DNA of 64,000 nt, taken from Nemopilema nomurai. Taxonomy: Eukaryota > Cnidaria > Scyphozoa > Rhizostomeae > Rhizostomatidae. Both the position numbers and the translations under genes were made by a program. Shown here piece after piece: positions 27,728-41,300 of this stretch (within the stretch, counting starts at the first letter, position 1; every line of letters begins with the position of its first letter). The notes beneath the pieces are model-generated. The model did no database searches and was not told where the DNA came from. It worked only from the letters and a program-made list of their open reading frames with translations. Location: NCBI GenBank assembly GCA_003864495.1, contig ML133388.1, positions 868,738 through 932,737 on the forward strand. The letters are read 5' to 3'.

Positions 27728-30700
27728 TGATAATGATGATAATCCTGAAAACTGAGATTAATCTCATTTAAGTTGTCCCAACTTTGAAAAGACTTCTCTT
27801 TACGGAGGATGGAGTAGCCCTCGAGATGGATCAAACCTTTATACTGATGTGAGGGGAGGTCTATGTAATCTAAATTTAGTTACATTTGTGGACCACTTCA
27901 CAGCTTGACTCGCAACACTGTTGTATAACGGTATTGTCGTCAAGCAATCACTTTGTCCTTACGCAGAAAGAAAAATCTTAGAGCAATCTAGATTATTAAA
28001 TTGGCTTTTATATCATGAAACGGGGAATGTCGGATGCCACCGTGATCAAAAACGCTTTCAGCATAAATTTTGGTTACCTTTGATAATTTATTGGATTAAT
28101 TTTTGCCCATGATATTTTGTGGTTTCATTCGTATTGGTACAGTTCTTCGTGCAAAAGGACATTTCCTCCCTTTTTATCAAATGAAAGCAACGAAAGATCC
28201 AACACAGGAAACTGAGTGCTCATTAGAGGTCGCATTAGAAAAGATCGGAAGCCGATCAGGTTAAACATAGCAACGTTGTGAATCTATGCACAATGACGTT
28301 TGCTATGAATGGACTTAACCCAAAAGAACAATTGACCCGAAAGCGTACACTAAAGCGGCGTTTTAATGCTACCTCCTAGTTTTACCAGAAGCATGGGATT
28401 AAAAGCGTTTAACAGGAAAAGATCTAATGAAGCGTAAAAGAAGTTGAACCCATAAAATCTGCATACGCATCTACATGAGCCAAAAGTAGATTTACTATAA
28501 TTACCATCATTTGGACCTGATTACCATTCATGTGAGATTCTATAGACCAGTGTCTTGTTCTGATGCTCCTCTCAAGAAAACAGCCTAACCTCTAGATTTT
28601 AAAAAAATGCAAGCTAAATTTTAACGACAAGTTTTGAAAGATGTAACTAAATATTTTAAAGGCGGATGAATTAAGAAGATCGGCCTATTGTCAAAATAGC
28701 TTTAAATTATATGCAGGAAAATTAAAGACGAGGGATGGCGATTAAGAAAACATGGCTGATTCAATGATTATGACCTTATGGAGCCCATTTTAGAGAGAGG
28801 AAAAAGTGGTGCACTTGCAATGGAGCGAATATGGGCAATGGTTGCCTCATAATGAATAAACCCTAAGGCAACCAATTTAATTATGATTGTAGGTTTTTCA
28901 CAAATGGCAGCTGCCTCCGTTTGTTTGTTAATAGTTTTATCCTATCTCTTGAAGTAGAAAGCCGCATAGAAAACCCTCTGTTTGAAATTCTAAATTCCGG
29001 CGCTGTCAGAAAGGGACAACTACTGGTGTACCATTGATTCAAAGCAATATTAGCAGGGGGTCGATTACTAGAAAATGAAGGAATCTTTGTTGCTAGGCCC
29101 CTATAAATGCGGCTGTTTAAATGGCTTCAACCCATTATCTTTTGCAATTTGTGGTAGACAAAGTATGATAGCAGGGTGCCCCGGTATGTCCGGAGCAAGT
29201 GGAAAAGCATGAAAATAGCGGTAATACAATGACAAGCTGTTTACTTAAGGCAGAACAAAGGAACTGCTGCCCCCACTAACCCCCTTATCACGATGCTACA
29301 GGTGTCCATAATTCGTGTAAAGCTTCTTCCAAACTAAGCTTTATTGCGGCCTTCAATAGCATTGGCAAAATGTCAGATGTGTGACTAGGATTTATTCAAT
29401 TGTGGCTCAGTTTAAACCAACGAATGAACAAGTGGGGACTTGCTTTCCTCAAAAATTGAATGGGGCCATCATTAGCATCCAGTTGTCTATTGATTAATCT
29501 GACAGTCGTAATTTTACGAATTTGCAAAAAGATTTGACTCCAAGACAAGTTTTGCAGCCAGATCAGTCCCTAGAATTTGAAGCTCTTTAGTGAAACGGTG
29601 TTTGATATTTACAACAGCTACTGTCACTCCGTGGTAACATTAATATATGGTCCTTTGACCTTTATGAAATTTTCAATGGAAATGAACATGTTAACCAAAA
29701 TTTGGTCATGAAAATAGGCATACATTGCAACCATGTCTTACAGAATCTCAGTTTCATACTCATGCATCGAATTTTTGTTTAAGCAGCAGCAAAGGCAAAA
29801 GGTACTACTGCCATATAAATTAATGGGCTTTGGTTAGTTTACCCACTGTAATGCTTAAATGCAATAATAATGTATTCTGCTTCTCAATCCTATTCCATTG
29901 TTTTAGTGATTCAGAAATGGAGAATTAGCTTATGATGAATATAACTCACTACCTTTAAGTGTAACTCACTAAGTGTAACCGACTTCTTCACTTTCTATCC
30001 TTTAAGACATGACTGTCAAAGTTTACGTTATCATTTTCATAGAATGTTGAACAAAAACCTCAGGTATCTTCCAACTGGTACTTTTATTTTCGTTGTTGGT
30101 TATTGCATCCGGTGTATAAGCACATGGTAGATTTCAAATGTCTAGTCTATCATGATTCAAAGGTGTCCTTATCAATTAATTGAGGCAAGTGTTTGAGACA
30201 GGAAAAACATGGCCACCAAATAACCTAACCTTCTGGAAAGACCTTTGAAAACAAATTTAAATGCTGAATCAAAACTACTTTGCAAATGAAGTGATAATTT
30301 TTGTGTTAAAATTTTTTATCTGGATCAAGATCAACTTGCTCTTTTTGTCGGTGCATAGATTGGAACTAGACAGACCTTGGCCAGTTGGGGAACAATGAAA
30401 GAGAATTATAAATTATTTTAATGGTAAACATCGTGCTTTGCCCAACTTTAAAGCAATTCCGCCAAAGAATATTTAGTATTACTTGTGTTTAGCAGTCTAG
30501 AACTCTGGGAAAATTAATTAAGAGGTCTTTCAAGACAGCAAAATAAAGGGCGTTGCTAAAGCCATTGCTTCGTAATCCACTTCATTAGGTTCAAGTTAAG
30601 CCGGATTTGGAAAGCTATGCAAAGAGAAAGCTAGACTTCAAGCCACTTAGTGTTCTGAACGCTTCCAGGTAGCTTTATGATAAAGGAAGCTTTTCAGATC

Positions 30701-33700
30701 CGCTGAACAACGCTCGCCTGTCGATAAGGAAAGACAATTTCCGATTGAAAGCCCCACTTTAACGTGCTCCTAGGCCAAAAGCCGCGATAAACATCGAGGT
30801 AGACGATTTGATAAGACCAGGTGAAGTTGAGTTCCAGACATTAGTATACGTCGCGAATTAAATTGGCTTTTGAAGCTTGTTGTCCTGTTTTCGACATGTA
30901 GTACATAGACGAACCTGTTGGTGTGTGTTTCTCCAATAACTTGGATAAGATAATACAACGAATTAACGTTTTCATGTACCTGTTGTTATTTAATAACACG
31001 AGCTAGCATTGCAATGCGTAGCTTTTGATTGTTGAATGATGAACTTAAAATCGAATGCCAACTGTGTCACCAAGAAGTCGAATGCGTGTTAGCAAACCAC
31101 TGGCAGACAATAACCAAAACTTTCGTCCAAGGCATTACTATTATTATAAAAGTCAAGCAGAACGAAATATTTGCATTCAATTAACAATGTAAATCGTGAA
31201 GCTATTGTAGTGGCTTTAAGTGGAGACAATAATACATAAAGCTGCGTTATAGTGATCTTTGTAACAAATGTATATTTGATTCACGAAATTAATTCGTTGT
31301 CGTCAAAGTAAGTCAGAGAACCCAGAAGTATGTTGTGCTAATGTGCTTGATTGGCAGCAAGTTGGGGAAAGAGGGGCATCTCCAAGATACAATGTTTATA
31401 CCATGCTCAGATCTGCATATCGTACATGGACGTCGTAAGGAGAATAGAAACTTTTATTAAGCGTGGTGTCCTATTTACACCTTTTTACTCCTGACAAGCC
31501 TTTATCTTCAAGTTAAACAAGAAATTATGGAGTTGAAGCTATCGTGCCTTTTGAATTCGATGCTGAGCCGAGGAAATATTCTTTGTTTAATAAAAAACAT
31601 GTTGCAATGAACATTAGTGATAAAACATCGAATATTTGAAAGAAAGGAAATATTGAACCGAAAGGGATTTCTTGTAACAGGGAATCTTCTCTTAAGCTGG
31701 GGAGAAATATGAGACTCCATTTAGCCTTGCTTTGCTTGGGTTAAGCTTGGGTCCCAGACTCCACAAAGCTTTGTTTTGGGGCCTGGAAAACAGGCTAGTT
31801 TAGCTGGTTCTTAATGACCGATGGTGACATGTACATGATGAAGACAAACTTCACCTCGTTTCAGGAAATAGATGGAGATCTTTTTATATGGGCCTATTGG
31901 GGCTGCGATTTTCGAACCGCCATTCTAATGGAAATGACTGATTGGCCTTTGCTTTGACAACCACTGCGCAGAAATATTTGACTGACATGAAGAACGTTGG
32001 TTGTCAAAGAAGATGTGAACTGCCTAGTTGTTTCAGGCGTTTTGTATCATAATTCAAATTGAAGTTTGTAATGTTATCTTTTTGCAAAGAAATACAGATA
32101 AGCCATGCACATGGAAACTAGCAATGCGTGTTTATTGATACTGAGCCACTGATTAATTTTGAATAAAGAAAGTGCTTAGGACGCACCGAGCAACGTCTTT
32201 AGGCCTAGAAAGGGTTTATGATAAGAATTGGAGATGAAAATGCCATGCAAAACTCGGTGCACCGCAGTAAAATTCAAAAAAGTGGGAAGGATAAAGAGCT
32301 CTCCGGCAAGAATTCTGAGTGACTTAAAAAATAGAAACACATAAGCGTAAATGAAAGAAAAGGCGCCAGTTACTCGATACGTCACAGGAAAACAAGACGA
32401 CCCACGCAGACTGTCTCAGCGAGAACTTCTCTCTCGATCGAAGGCTGTGGCTACAGTCCGCATAGACGTCGACAAATGTCTAAGTTTATAAGAGCTTAGA
32501 CAAAGAAAGGAGACCACATTTCACCAGCAATAAGTCACGTGCAGACACAAAGTCTCTAAGTGAACGAATTTGCAAAGGATTAGACGAGTTTACGTTCGTC
32601 TCGGATCATACTCGCTGAAGTGGCGCCAACCGTCTGGCAGGCTATGTGTTATGTGTCCTCGTTTTCCTGGACAGCTCTTTTGTGGAAACAAGACAATGGC
32701 GTATTACATTTCTTTATAAGATACGGATGGTCTACGAGGAACGGTCCTTAAAATTTCACTCAAAGTAGTTTACTTCTAAGAGTAGCAGCACAGCATAATG
32801 ACAGGCTATACAGAGGAAGTGTTCACTTCCATTTTCCTGTACATAATGTATAAAGACGATGCATTAAAAAAGTTTCATGGTTTTATTTCTGTGGTTAGGC
32901 CATGAGCTGAAAATGAAAACTCGTCTTCTTTAGATATTTCAGATATCAAAGACCAGTTTCTCCTTCTAAATATAAACTACTGTGGGCAAGAGAAAAAAAA
33001 TATAAAATAAGCTGCTAAATGTCATACAAAGACGCCTTTAGATAATTGTCCTTTGATTTGTGAGTCTCATATGTATCATTTGTGAGTATTACTCACTCAC
33101 TTGAAATAAACCAGGACGCTGAAATGGCACCACAATTTTCATAGTCTCGATCAATGTATCAAATGACATCTTGCGGGTATGTGTTTTTAAAGGTAACTTT
33201 TAAAGGAAATGCATCACACGAATGATGACGTCATTATGAAAACTCGTGACCAAAGAAGAGCTAAAAATACAAAAGGTACGGAACTGTGATGAGTGCAAAT
33301 GTTGCCAGCAACTTTATTTTAATAATAGCTACTGCCCATCCTTGGGACAATCTCAAGGGCTCCTTCTCCTTTGCGACCGCTGCCTAGTGATATACAATGC
33401 CAGCCCTGGTCATAATCAAACAGGTTATTTATGCAGCTTTGGTCTTCCTCGTAGCTATTTACTCGCTATGTTAATAAGGAAAGATTAAAGGAAAGAAAAC
33501 AGCTATTAGTATTTCCCTGCCTGGGGTAGAAGCACCATAGAAGTGAAGACAGCTGCAACCAGAGCAACATTGAGATAAAAGTCTCTTGGGGAAGATGACA
33601 AATCGTGAACCAGTCTTTCGCATCAAATGTCGATATTTGTATCTCCTATCTTGGTTTATTACTTTGAATAACAGAAAATGCTTGCCTACAGAAAAAGAAT

Positions 33701-35924
33701 TCAGATTTGGGTCTAATTACTTTTAACTTATTCGGAATTCTGAATCATCACTTTTGCCAGTAATATTTTGTCATTATGCTCTTGTCATATGATATTAACC
33801 AAGAAATGCTGATGACATCTGAGGGATGTTGAGAATTCGAATTAGTGGATTAAGATAACCACTGAATAGGGGAGTTTCCATGTAATGTGATATATTGAAC
33901 AGTTAATAGGACAAGATGGTTAACTAGTGGTGTTGTAACGAGCTTGGATAAGGTGGGCAAAATAACCTAACGTTCACCGAAAGCAAAGCTGCTTTATAGC
34001 CTCTTTGATGGTAAATTCAGCTTTCTTACATAAAACATAATTTGATGCAAAAAGTGTAATCCATAACTTACGGCGGAGCACTTTGTGAGATTGTCTATGG
34101 ACTCTAGTACCTTTAAATTTGCATTTAGTTTGAATTGGCCTAGTTTCTAAACCCCTGAAAAAAGAAGCATTTATATGAAAATGAGCCTTGGTCATCCATG
34201 AGCCTTGGATTCGCTTGTACATAAGACTAGACAGATGTATGTCGAACATAACACATTCAGGGAAAGAGCAAACTTCGTCTTGATTTGAGAGAAAAACAAT
34301 ATGTATCAGTTCATTACAAGAAAATATAATTGGATAAATATAATGGTTTTCTATATAATTGGATACAAGGTTTGGAAACAGTGTTATGAGTTGCAATTGG
34401 GTGTTTTCCCTGGAAGGGCGGTGTTTGTCGCTAAACAGCTTTATTGCCCTGAATAAACAATATCCATATTAAAAATGATAGCATAAAGATAAATGAGAAG
34501 AAAGCCAGAAGCCCTTGATTACAGAGGAAAAGTAGTTTCTCGCACAAGTTATGGTCTTCTCAAACCACGCTTTTCTACACGTGTATTTCAACAATTATTA
34601 CTTCAAATGAACCTCTAATTACGTTGGCGATCAACTTGAATCAAGTAAAGTTCTGCGGAGATTATTGGATTATAACAACTTGAAACAGTGTTCTTGCTTT
34701 TTGCATAAATCGGAGGTACATTTAAATAAGGCTTAGAACATGTTGTTTTTTCTGCTCTTCGTCAATGCAACTGCCTTCCTTCTCAGGTACAATGGTAATT
34801 AGCCCTCCTCTGCAAGGTGACGCAAGAAGAAACAGAAAGACAGGTGTCCATTACCATGTGAACCCAGCATGCGATTTGACTCGCCAAAAGTTCTTCGGCC
34901 ATTCAAACACAGTAGTATGCATCATTGGATATATTGGAGCAGACGTATCAGGAGGCTGAAAACCAAAGCTGATCAAAAACAAAAACAAATCAAATGAGAT
35001 TTGTTTTCAATTATCAGACTCAAAGAATTAGCAATAAGACAAACGAGTCAAAATTTAGATTGCTTTAGATTCATCCTGCCATGAGATTGGAAGTGAAATT
35101 TCGCAGAAGAAATTGCCCTCAGTTGCAGTTTATAAAATATTATGGCAATATCATGGTCTTTCATGAACTTTAAGAAATATTATACTTATGGAAAAAATCA
35201 AAATGGCGGATTTAAAAAACTAAGGCCGAAAAACACAGATTTTCAAATTACTATATTTCACGAACCAAATGAGATATTAGACTGAAATTTTCAAGTTTTA
35301 TCTATCTCATGGTGTTATTTGCTCCTACAAAAAATGAAGTCTTGAAATGAACTTCTGTATGAAGTCTTGAGACTGGATTATAAATAGCTGTTCATAACAA
35401 CTTCAGACCTATCTAATCTTACATTTGGATCTTATAAGATAAAATTATAAAACATTTCTCACATGAGTGATAATATCAGAGAAGGGGTGATGATACAATG
35501 TAGGCAAAGTCACAGGATGACTACATATGTACAGATTTCAATAAGAATAGTAAGTTGAGCTTTAACACAACATGAAATTCTAATCTGACTTGTTGCAACT
35601 CTAATGATCATTGAGTGACTATAATATTTTTGGGTTTTTCTACAGCAAAAAGGACAAATTTATAAATGTATTCACATAAAGAAGAAAAATATATCTCATT
35701 AAAGACTATTGCGTGGAATTGCATCTAATAAAGGTCATTTTTATAGGACAAAATTTTCTCATTTATGCTAATTTCTAAGCATTTCAAAAGACATACTTTC
35801 TTTCTAAACAAAAGAAACGAACAATATTTAATCAACCCAAGCCCACATTTGATAATAAATACACAAAAAAATTGTTTGCCCTAAAAATGAATTGCATAAA
35901 AATTACATTGAATAACAACATCTA
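27728..35924. other. intergenic, no gene recognised
   Basis: No domain-bearing frame was seen. The longest is 140 codons at 33974-34396 (-), with no recognisable motif. No tRNA or other RNA gene was recognised. Confidence 0.6.
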
Positions 35925-35930
35925 TTTATT
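35925..35930 (-). terminator. candidate PXYLP1 poly(A) signal
   Basis: TTTATT on the + strand is AATAAA on the - strand, about 235 bases after the PXYLP1 stop. The distance fits a short 3' UTR covering 35931-36162. Confidence 0.5.
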
Positions 35931-36162
35931 GAATAGCTTCTGAGTTGTTGCGTCAAAGAAAACAACAATCATTTTGAAAATTATCCTCATTCTCTTGTCA
36001 CTCCTTTAAAATCTTGAAAGAAGACCTGCATTGCCAAGAAACATTCCACCTTCTGGTTTTCTTTTCAGTTTCCCAAAAGCCAATCTTACGACAAGATGGT
36101 GAAACAACATCAACAACGCCAGCTCTGCTCTGATCACAGGAGTGTTAGGAAAAGACCAATTC

Positions 36163-37617
36163 CTACAGATCTGTCCCAACACAAAGGTTCTTTATTCTTT
36201 CAAAATAATTTTCCCCTTCAAATTGCTCATCGGCAACATATTTAACAAATGCAGTTAAAGGGCAAAGTTGGCTATCTATTATTTTTTCTCTACAAAATTT
36301 AACCTTTGTGGTGATGTCATCTCCATTGTATAGAACCCTAATAAAGTAATTCTTGAATACAGAAAGCTGGTCAGCACCTGTTGTACCTTGCGACTTCTCT
36401 TCAGAGTCCTTCCACACTTCAAATATGATCCTTGAAGCATATGGAGGCCACTTCCAGTCGTTAACACCAAGCATCTGTAGCACTGGAGTGATGACAGTAT
36501 CATGAGCAGAGAATATTAAAAGCTTCTGCCCATTCTTGTTTTTGTTAGGCTGGTACTTGATCCGCTTTGCTGTATTGTGAACTATTTGAGATAGAATTGA
36601 CAATGTTTGAAGCTCTGCCACTTGCATATGCGTTACTGATAAAAAGGTATCTGCCAGCTCAAAAGATCTCTTAGCTAGCTTATGAGAAACTTCTCCTTTC
36701 CGACCTTTTGGGAATAACTGCTTATGACACATGGTTACATAGAGAATGTCAATAATTCTACTTAATGATGGTATTTCTCCAAGGTGACTGTCAAAAATAT
36801 TTGAAAATTGGTCACGTATTGGGTCAATTTTTCTTCTCAATTCATGCAGCTCATCATTTTTCCAGGTATCCTTTAGTTTTTGAGCTAATGCTGGACAATA
36901 AATATGGTTATTTTGTTCATCTTTTAAAAAATGTGTTTCTGGGTATTTATCACTTTGAACTCTGATCTCCACTTTTTGGTCTGAGAATCTGTCTCCAAAC
37001 ATGCCCAATAGTAAAGACGCAGCACTCTGTACAGTTCGACTGTATGCAGTGCTCATTGTCAAAACTTCTTCTGGTTCAGCAATGGTATTTAAAAAGTCAC
37101 CATATTGCCTTTGAAGAAACTCCCCATTTTTCAGATGTTGTGAAAATCCAATTGGTGTTAGCTGCCCTCCGAGACAAACATCTCTTTCCTCTAATATAGG
37201 GAATATTTTACTTCCCGATACACGAAACTGAGATGCTCCTTTTTTGATCCGTACAAGATCATCATAAAATGTCCAGGACTTATTAAACTTGCAGGACACT
37301 TTGACTGGTGGACTATTTGGCAGCGTATTCAGGAGAATAGGAGACCGGTCGCCATGTCTAATGACGATATGGACTTGCTGCAGCTTGTAGCTTCTTTTGC
37401 TCCCCTTGAAAAACCTCAACTGACCTTCTCCGCCAGCGACACTTCCCGGTTTATTGCAATAAAACTCGCCATGGTTTGTCACTGCAATAACATCTACATC
37501 TCTAAAGAGACCGTGAAAAAAACGTGCGCGGACGAAAACGTAGAGCATGAAAACGACAAAACAGAGGATGGTGAAAAGCAGTATGACTCGTGGCCCACGA
37601 AGTCCCCATTTCATCAT
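36163..37617 (-). CDS. PXYLP1: 2-phosphoxylose phosphatase 1-like, Golgi histidine acid phosphatase, intronless
   Basis: PXYLP1 removes the 2-phosphate from xylose in the glycosaminoglycan-protein linker, letting heparan or chondroitin chains elongate in the Golgi. The frame is open from a first Met at 37680 (505 residues). The second Met pair (37617) gives about 484 residues and a short basic cytosolic N-tail, typical of a type II membrane protein, so I chose it. Residue numbers below count from the upstream Met. A signal anchor lies at about 32-50 (VILLFTILCFVVFMLYVFV). The catalytic RHGDR is at 108-112, the conserved TAYSRTVQSA at 211-220, and the acid/base HD pair in SAHD at 391-394. These are followed by RIIFEVWKD, a RVLYNGDDIT block and CPLTAFVKYV, which follow the C-terminal order of vertebrate PXYLP1. 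All catalytic residues are present. PXYLP1 fits better than secreted or lysosomal acid phosphatases because of the anchor and the LYNG...CPL ending. Confidence 0.9.
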   Translation of the reverse strand: MMKWGLRGPRVILLFTILCFVVFMLYVFVRARFFHGLFRDVDVIAVTNHGEFYCNKPGSVAGGEGQLRFFKGSKRSYKLQQVHIVIRHGDRSPILLNTLPNSPPVKVSCKFNKSWTFYDDLVRIKKGASQFRVSGSKIFPILEERDVCLGGQLTPIGFSQHLKNGEFLQRQYGDFLNTIAEPEEVLTMSTAYSRTVQSAASLLLGMFGDRFSDQKVEIRVQSDKYPETHFLKDEQNNHIYCPALAQKLKDTWKNDELHELRRKIDPIRDQFSNIFDSHLGEIPSLSRIIDILYVTMCHKQLFPKGRKGEVSHKLAKRSFELADTFLSVTHMQVAELQTLSILSQIVHNTAKRIKYQPNKNKNGQKLLIFSAHDTVITPVLQMLGVNDWKWPPYASRIIFEVWKDSEEKSQGTTGADQLSVFKNYFIRVLYNGDDITTKVKFCREKIIDSQLCPLTAFVKYVADEQFEGENYFERIKNLCVGTDL

Positions 37618-38276
37618 GAAAACTCTTGGTTGGCGGAGTTTTGTTAGAAGAAGCATACTTTCAAAAAACTCCACGTACACAATTGTTGATCGTGTTGTAA
37701 GGCCCGCTCAAGATCCAATGCCTACGATGTCATTCTTCCCCAGGGCTCGCGTTGAAAGACGTCATAAAGCCTTAATCCAAACTTGCAACTTTTCATATCC
37801 GACATGGCACAACATGAATTTTATACTATGGCAATTGATGCAAAACTACAAGAAACGGCGAAAGAACTCTGAAAAGAGCTATTAACGCCATCTACCCTCA
37901 GTGACTTTGGGTTCTGAATACACCTAGTTGAAATACTGAAAGAAGGAATCAGCGGATGTTGAGAAATGGTTAAGGCACCAAGCGAAACAAAATTTACAGC
38001 TAACAATTTCACCTAATTATGAAAGAATTTTCATCAAGCTCAATCACATAACAAGAGTTCAAAATAATTTTTTTAATCTCTTTCAATGTTCAAAATTCGA
38101 GAAATTGATGAAAAATAACAAAACCAGTCCAGCGCTTCTAAGTCGATGACATACACCGTCCTCTTTTCCAAGAAAGTAGTAGAATCATTAAGAGGATTCT
38201 AAGATGGCGCGTTGAACGTTAGGTTGTGTCTTCTTAATGATTTGGCGGATTTGGAAGTTGTAAAGTATTTGCCAAC
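37618..38276. promoter_or_regulatory. shared divergent promoter region, PXYLP1 / WDR70
   Basis: The two start codons face away from each other with about 0.66 kb between them. AAGATGGCG at 38201-38209 matches the YY1 initiator-type motif, about 70 bases before the WDR70 ATG. GACGTCAT at 37758-37765 contains a CRE half site. No TATA box is evident. Shared control is inferred from geometry. Confidence 0.55.
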
Positions 38277-38316
38277 ATGGACGAAGATGATTTAGAAGAA
38301 ATGCGAACTTTGAGAG
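38277..38316 (+). CDS. WDR70: WDR70 exon 1 (start)
   Basis: ATG in context CCAACATGG; encodes MDEDDLEEMRTLR plus one base. Donor GGTAATTT at the exon edge. This N-terminus is not conserved enough to prove the start, but the next exon continues the phase. Confidence 0.75.
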
Positions 38317-41300
38317 GTAATTTCAAGTCCAAGGGTTTTTTTGCATGTAATCAGCTTTGCCGTGAACATACGTTTTTGAATAATAGATCTTTGTATTTTT
38401 AATTGCATTTTCTTTTGGAACTTTGTAACTTTTGCATTTATGCAAGAACTGGAATGTCCAGTTAAGTATAGAATAGTCTTGCGAACCCAACGTTATATCT
38501 ACCTTTATTACTCATGCGCTAGATTTTCTTTAGCCTAGGCTCAAGAAATCTAGGCCCAATAATGCATCAAATGATGTACAGATCGAAGACACATATTCAC
38601 TGTTTGAGTAATGGTGATACATGCGTGAACAACCTTTCATGTAAAGAAAAGAATGCTGTATTTGCCTAATGTGAATTTAGTCCCGTGTTTGGGCCATAGG
38701 TGGCAGAAAGGGTAATGTGCCAATAGTATACTGGTACTAGCGCGATCATAAATAGCCATACCCTGAAGGAATTTTTAAATTAGCTTTTCCCTGAATCTAT
38801 GGAACAAACAGAGCAGAAGCTATTAATGTTTTACCATTTGAGAGATACAAAATAATGGGGAACATCTTGAATCTAATTTCTAGTTCCTATCATAGATTAA
38901 TGAGAAAAAGCTTTGTACAGTGACTTGATTTGGGATAGGCTCACCCTTTAGCAAAACTGGTCATCATTCAACTATTGTTTCAACATATTGTTCAAGGTGC
39001 ATCAAAGTACAAAGTATCAAGTGCTTCCCAAAGAAACTTGCATCAACCAGATGAAGATTTCAAATTTAAAAGTAAGTTTTTATATCAGGGGTTCCAGTTT
39101 ATGGAGACATGCTATTGACTGATAATTAGTGGGGTTTGTTTTTTTCATCTTTAAGAATTTCTGTATTCATAAAGTATGTTATGATTATCATTAAAGCTTT
39201 GAATTGAGTCTTTGTTATATGTCTTGTTTTGGAACAAGACTGTATTGAAGACCCATAAATCTGAATTATTTGTGTTATCTTGCAAAACATCAAAACAAAG
39301 TAGTTTTATCAATTTCATTGTATAGGAAAGACTTTTTACATTTAAAATTGGCAGAGAAATGATGATTGAATTGAAAATTAAGTGTGAAAATATAAATGAT
39401 AATTGGTTTTAATCCATAGATAAGATACCTTTTAGATAATTGAACAAAATTGTTCTTTTTTGATAGGCTTCTGCAGCATACCAATCCTTTTGTTTTTCTT
39501 TCAGAAGTTGCCAAAGAAACAAAGGCAGGGAATCAAACAAATTTGAATATGAATGAAGAAGAAATGATGCAAAGGATGATGGGATTTGCTGGATTTGGTT
39601 AGAACAGCACACATTTTTCGAGCCTTGCTCTATTAGATATGATATTTTGCCTTGTAAATTGTATTTTGGATCTTAAAGGGAAATGCGGCAATAATTAAAC
39701 TCAAGTGGAATTTTTTTTTCATCGATTTCCAGTGGTATGTTCCAAGATTTTTAGCATTGAGATGTAACTTTGTAAAGGCAACCATGTTTTAAAGATACCA
39801 AACTTTTGTTGACATTCTTCAGAAAATAAAGCATCATTGGCATAATGACAGAGCAGAGTTTGTATCTGATCACACATAAGTGTTAACAATAAAGTTAACA
39901 TATTCCTAGCCATGTTAGCTTCTTTTGCACCTGGGTGGAGGGGGTGGATGTAGAAGGCCTGTGTGAGGTTGTCTGCCTTCTTCTTGAAAGATGACACTTG
40001 CTTTGCCACTGATTTTTGTGTGTATTTCATTTTGGTTCCTGTAAAGCTCCCTTTTGTAAGTTACTGTTTTAAAGTCCTGGAACACTTAGAGCAATATTTG
40101 CTGGCTCCTGGAGCAGTATTTTGTTTGATTGAAATAAGAAGGATATCAACAGACTGATTATATATTTATGATTTTTGTCATAGGAAGGCTAGATACAAAA
40201 CAAAAAGAGTTTGAAGATGGCCTACGCTCTGCTAAGAGAACTGAAGAGATGAATAAGAAGGCTGAAAAGGTTGGAGTTATTGTGGAGGAAGGTCAGTGTT
40301 TCTTTCTATCTGTTCATAATTTGAGGGATTTTTCACAAATTTTTGACACTGTACTTTAAATTCTGATGAAAATATGGTAATAAAATACAATCCTGCCAAA
40401 AATTCTTCATTATTTTCATTTATGACTAGTCAGTTAGGGCCTGACATAACCTGTTAATTGGGCAATTAGAACAGTTTTGAAAACTTTTCACCAATATTTG
40501 CTGCTTACAAGAAAGGGAAAGAAAACATACAACTGATGAACACATGATTCTCTGACTCATTTAAGTATCTTTCAAAGCTGGCTTTTATTTTTAATTTTCA
40601 ATCTTTTCTTTTGTTTCATTTTATAGCACCACAATTTCTTCTAATGACAACTTGACTTATACAGCGAATAGCTAAGCGTTTGCTACCCTTGTACATCTTA
40701 TCTTATGTGAAATTGTCTTTTAAATTCAGAAGATACCTCTGATGAAGATGCTGGAAGTGAAGAAGAAACGATTGGTCCTATGCCAGTCCTCCCAACTTCT
40801 ATTGATAAACAAACTGCTGAACAAAACCAAGTATGTGCTTTCATCAACTTGCAAACTGGAAATTGATTGTTTTGTTCTTGATCTTAAGTAAATTCAGCCA
40901 AACTAACTTTAATCACAAAAATTTATTGGAATGCAAATTTAGTCACAGGCCGTTGGTATTTTGTCTTTTTTGTATTTTGCTTTCTTTTGTAAAATTTAAT
41001 GACTTTTGAAGATAATAAGACGCGTTTTGCCCACAAACTTTGAATACTGATCGTTCTTTTTTATAGTATCACATCTTGGCTTTTCCGTGTTCCCCTTAGA
41101 AGTACATCATGCAGTCTGCTTTTTCAATAATTGATGTGATATTAATTGCCAACGAACGTGTGATATTCTTTTGGTTTGTCTTTCGATAAGTTGAACAATG
41201 TCTCTTATTTGAGACGTTTTTAGAAAGCTCTGTACCTTCATTGCTTTTTATCTTGTTCAAAATTTGCTTTATTTTAGAATTTAATGTCATCAAAAGAGAC

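Noticed and set aside
26916..27834. Overlapping frames of 82-279 codons on both strands
   Set aside because: Produced by the stop-free 13-bp minisatellite; peptides are identical rotations in each frame.
33974..34396. 140-codon frame on the minus strand
   Set aside because: No recognisable motif and plausible by chance in this much AT-rich sequence.
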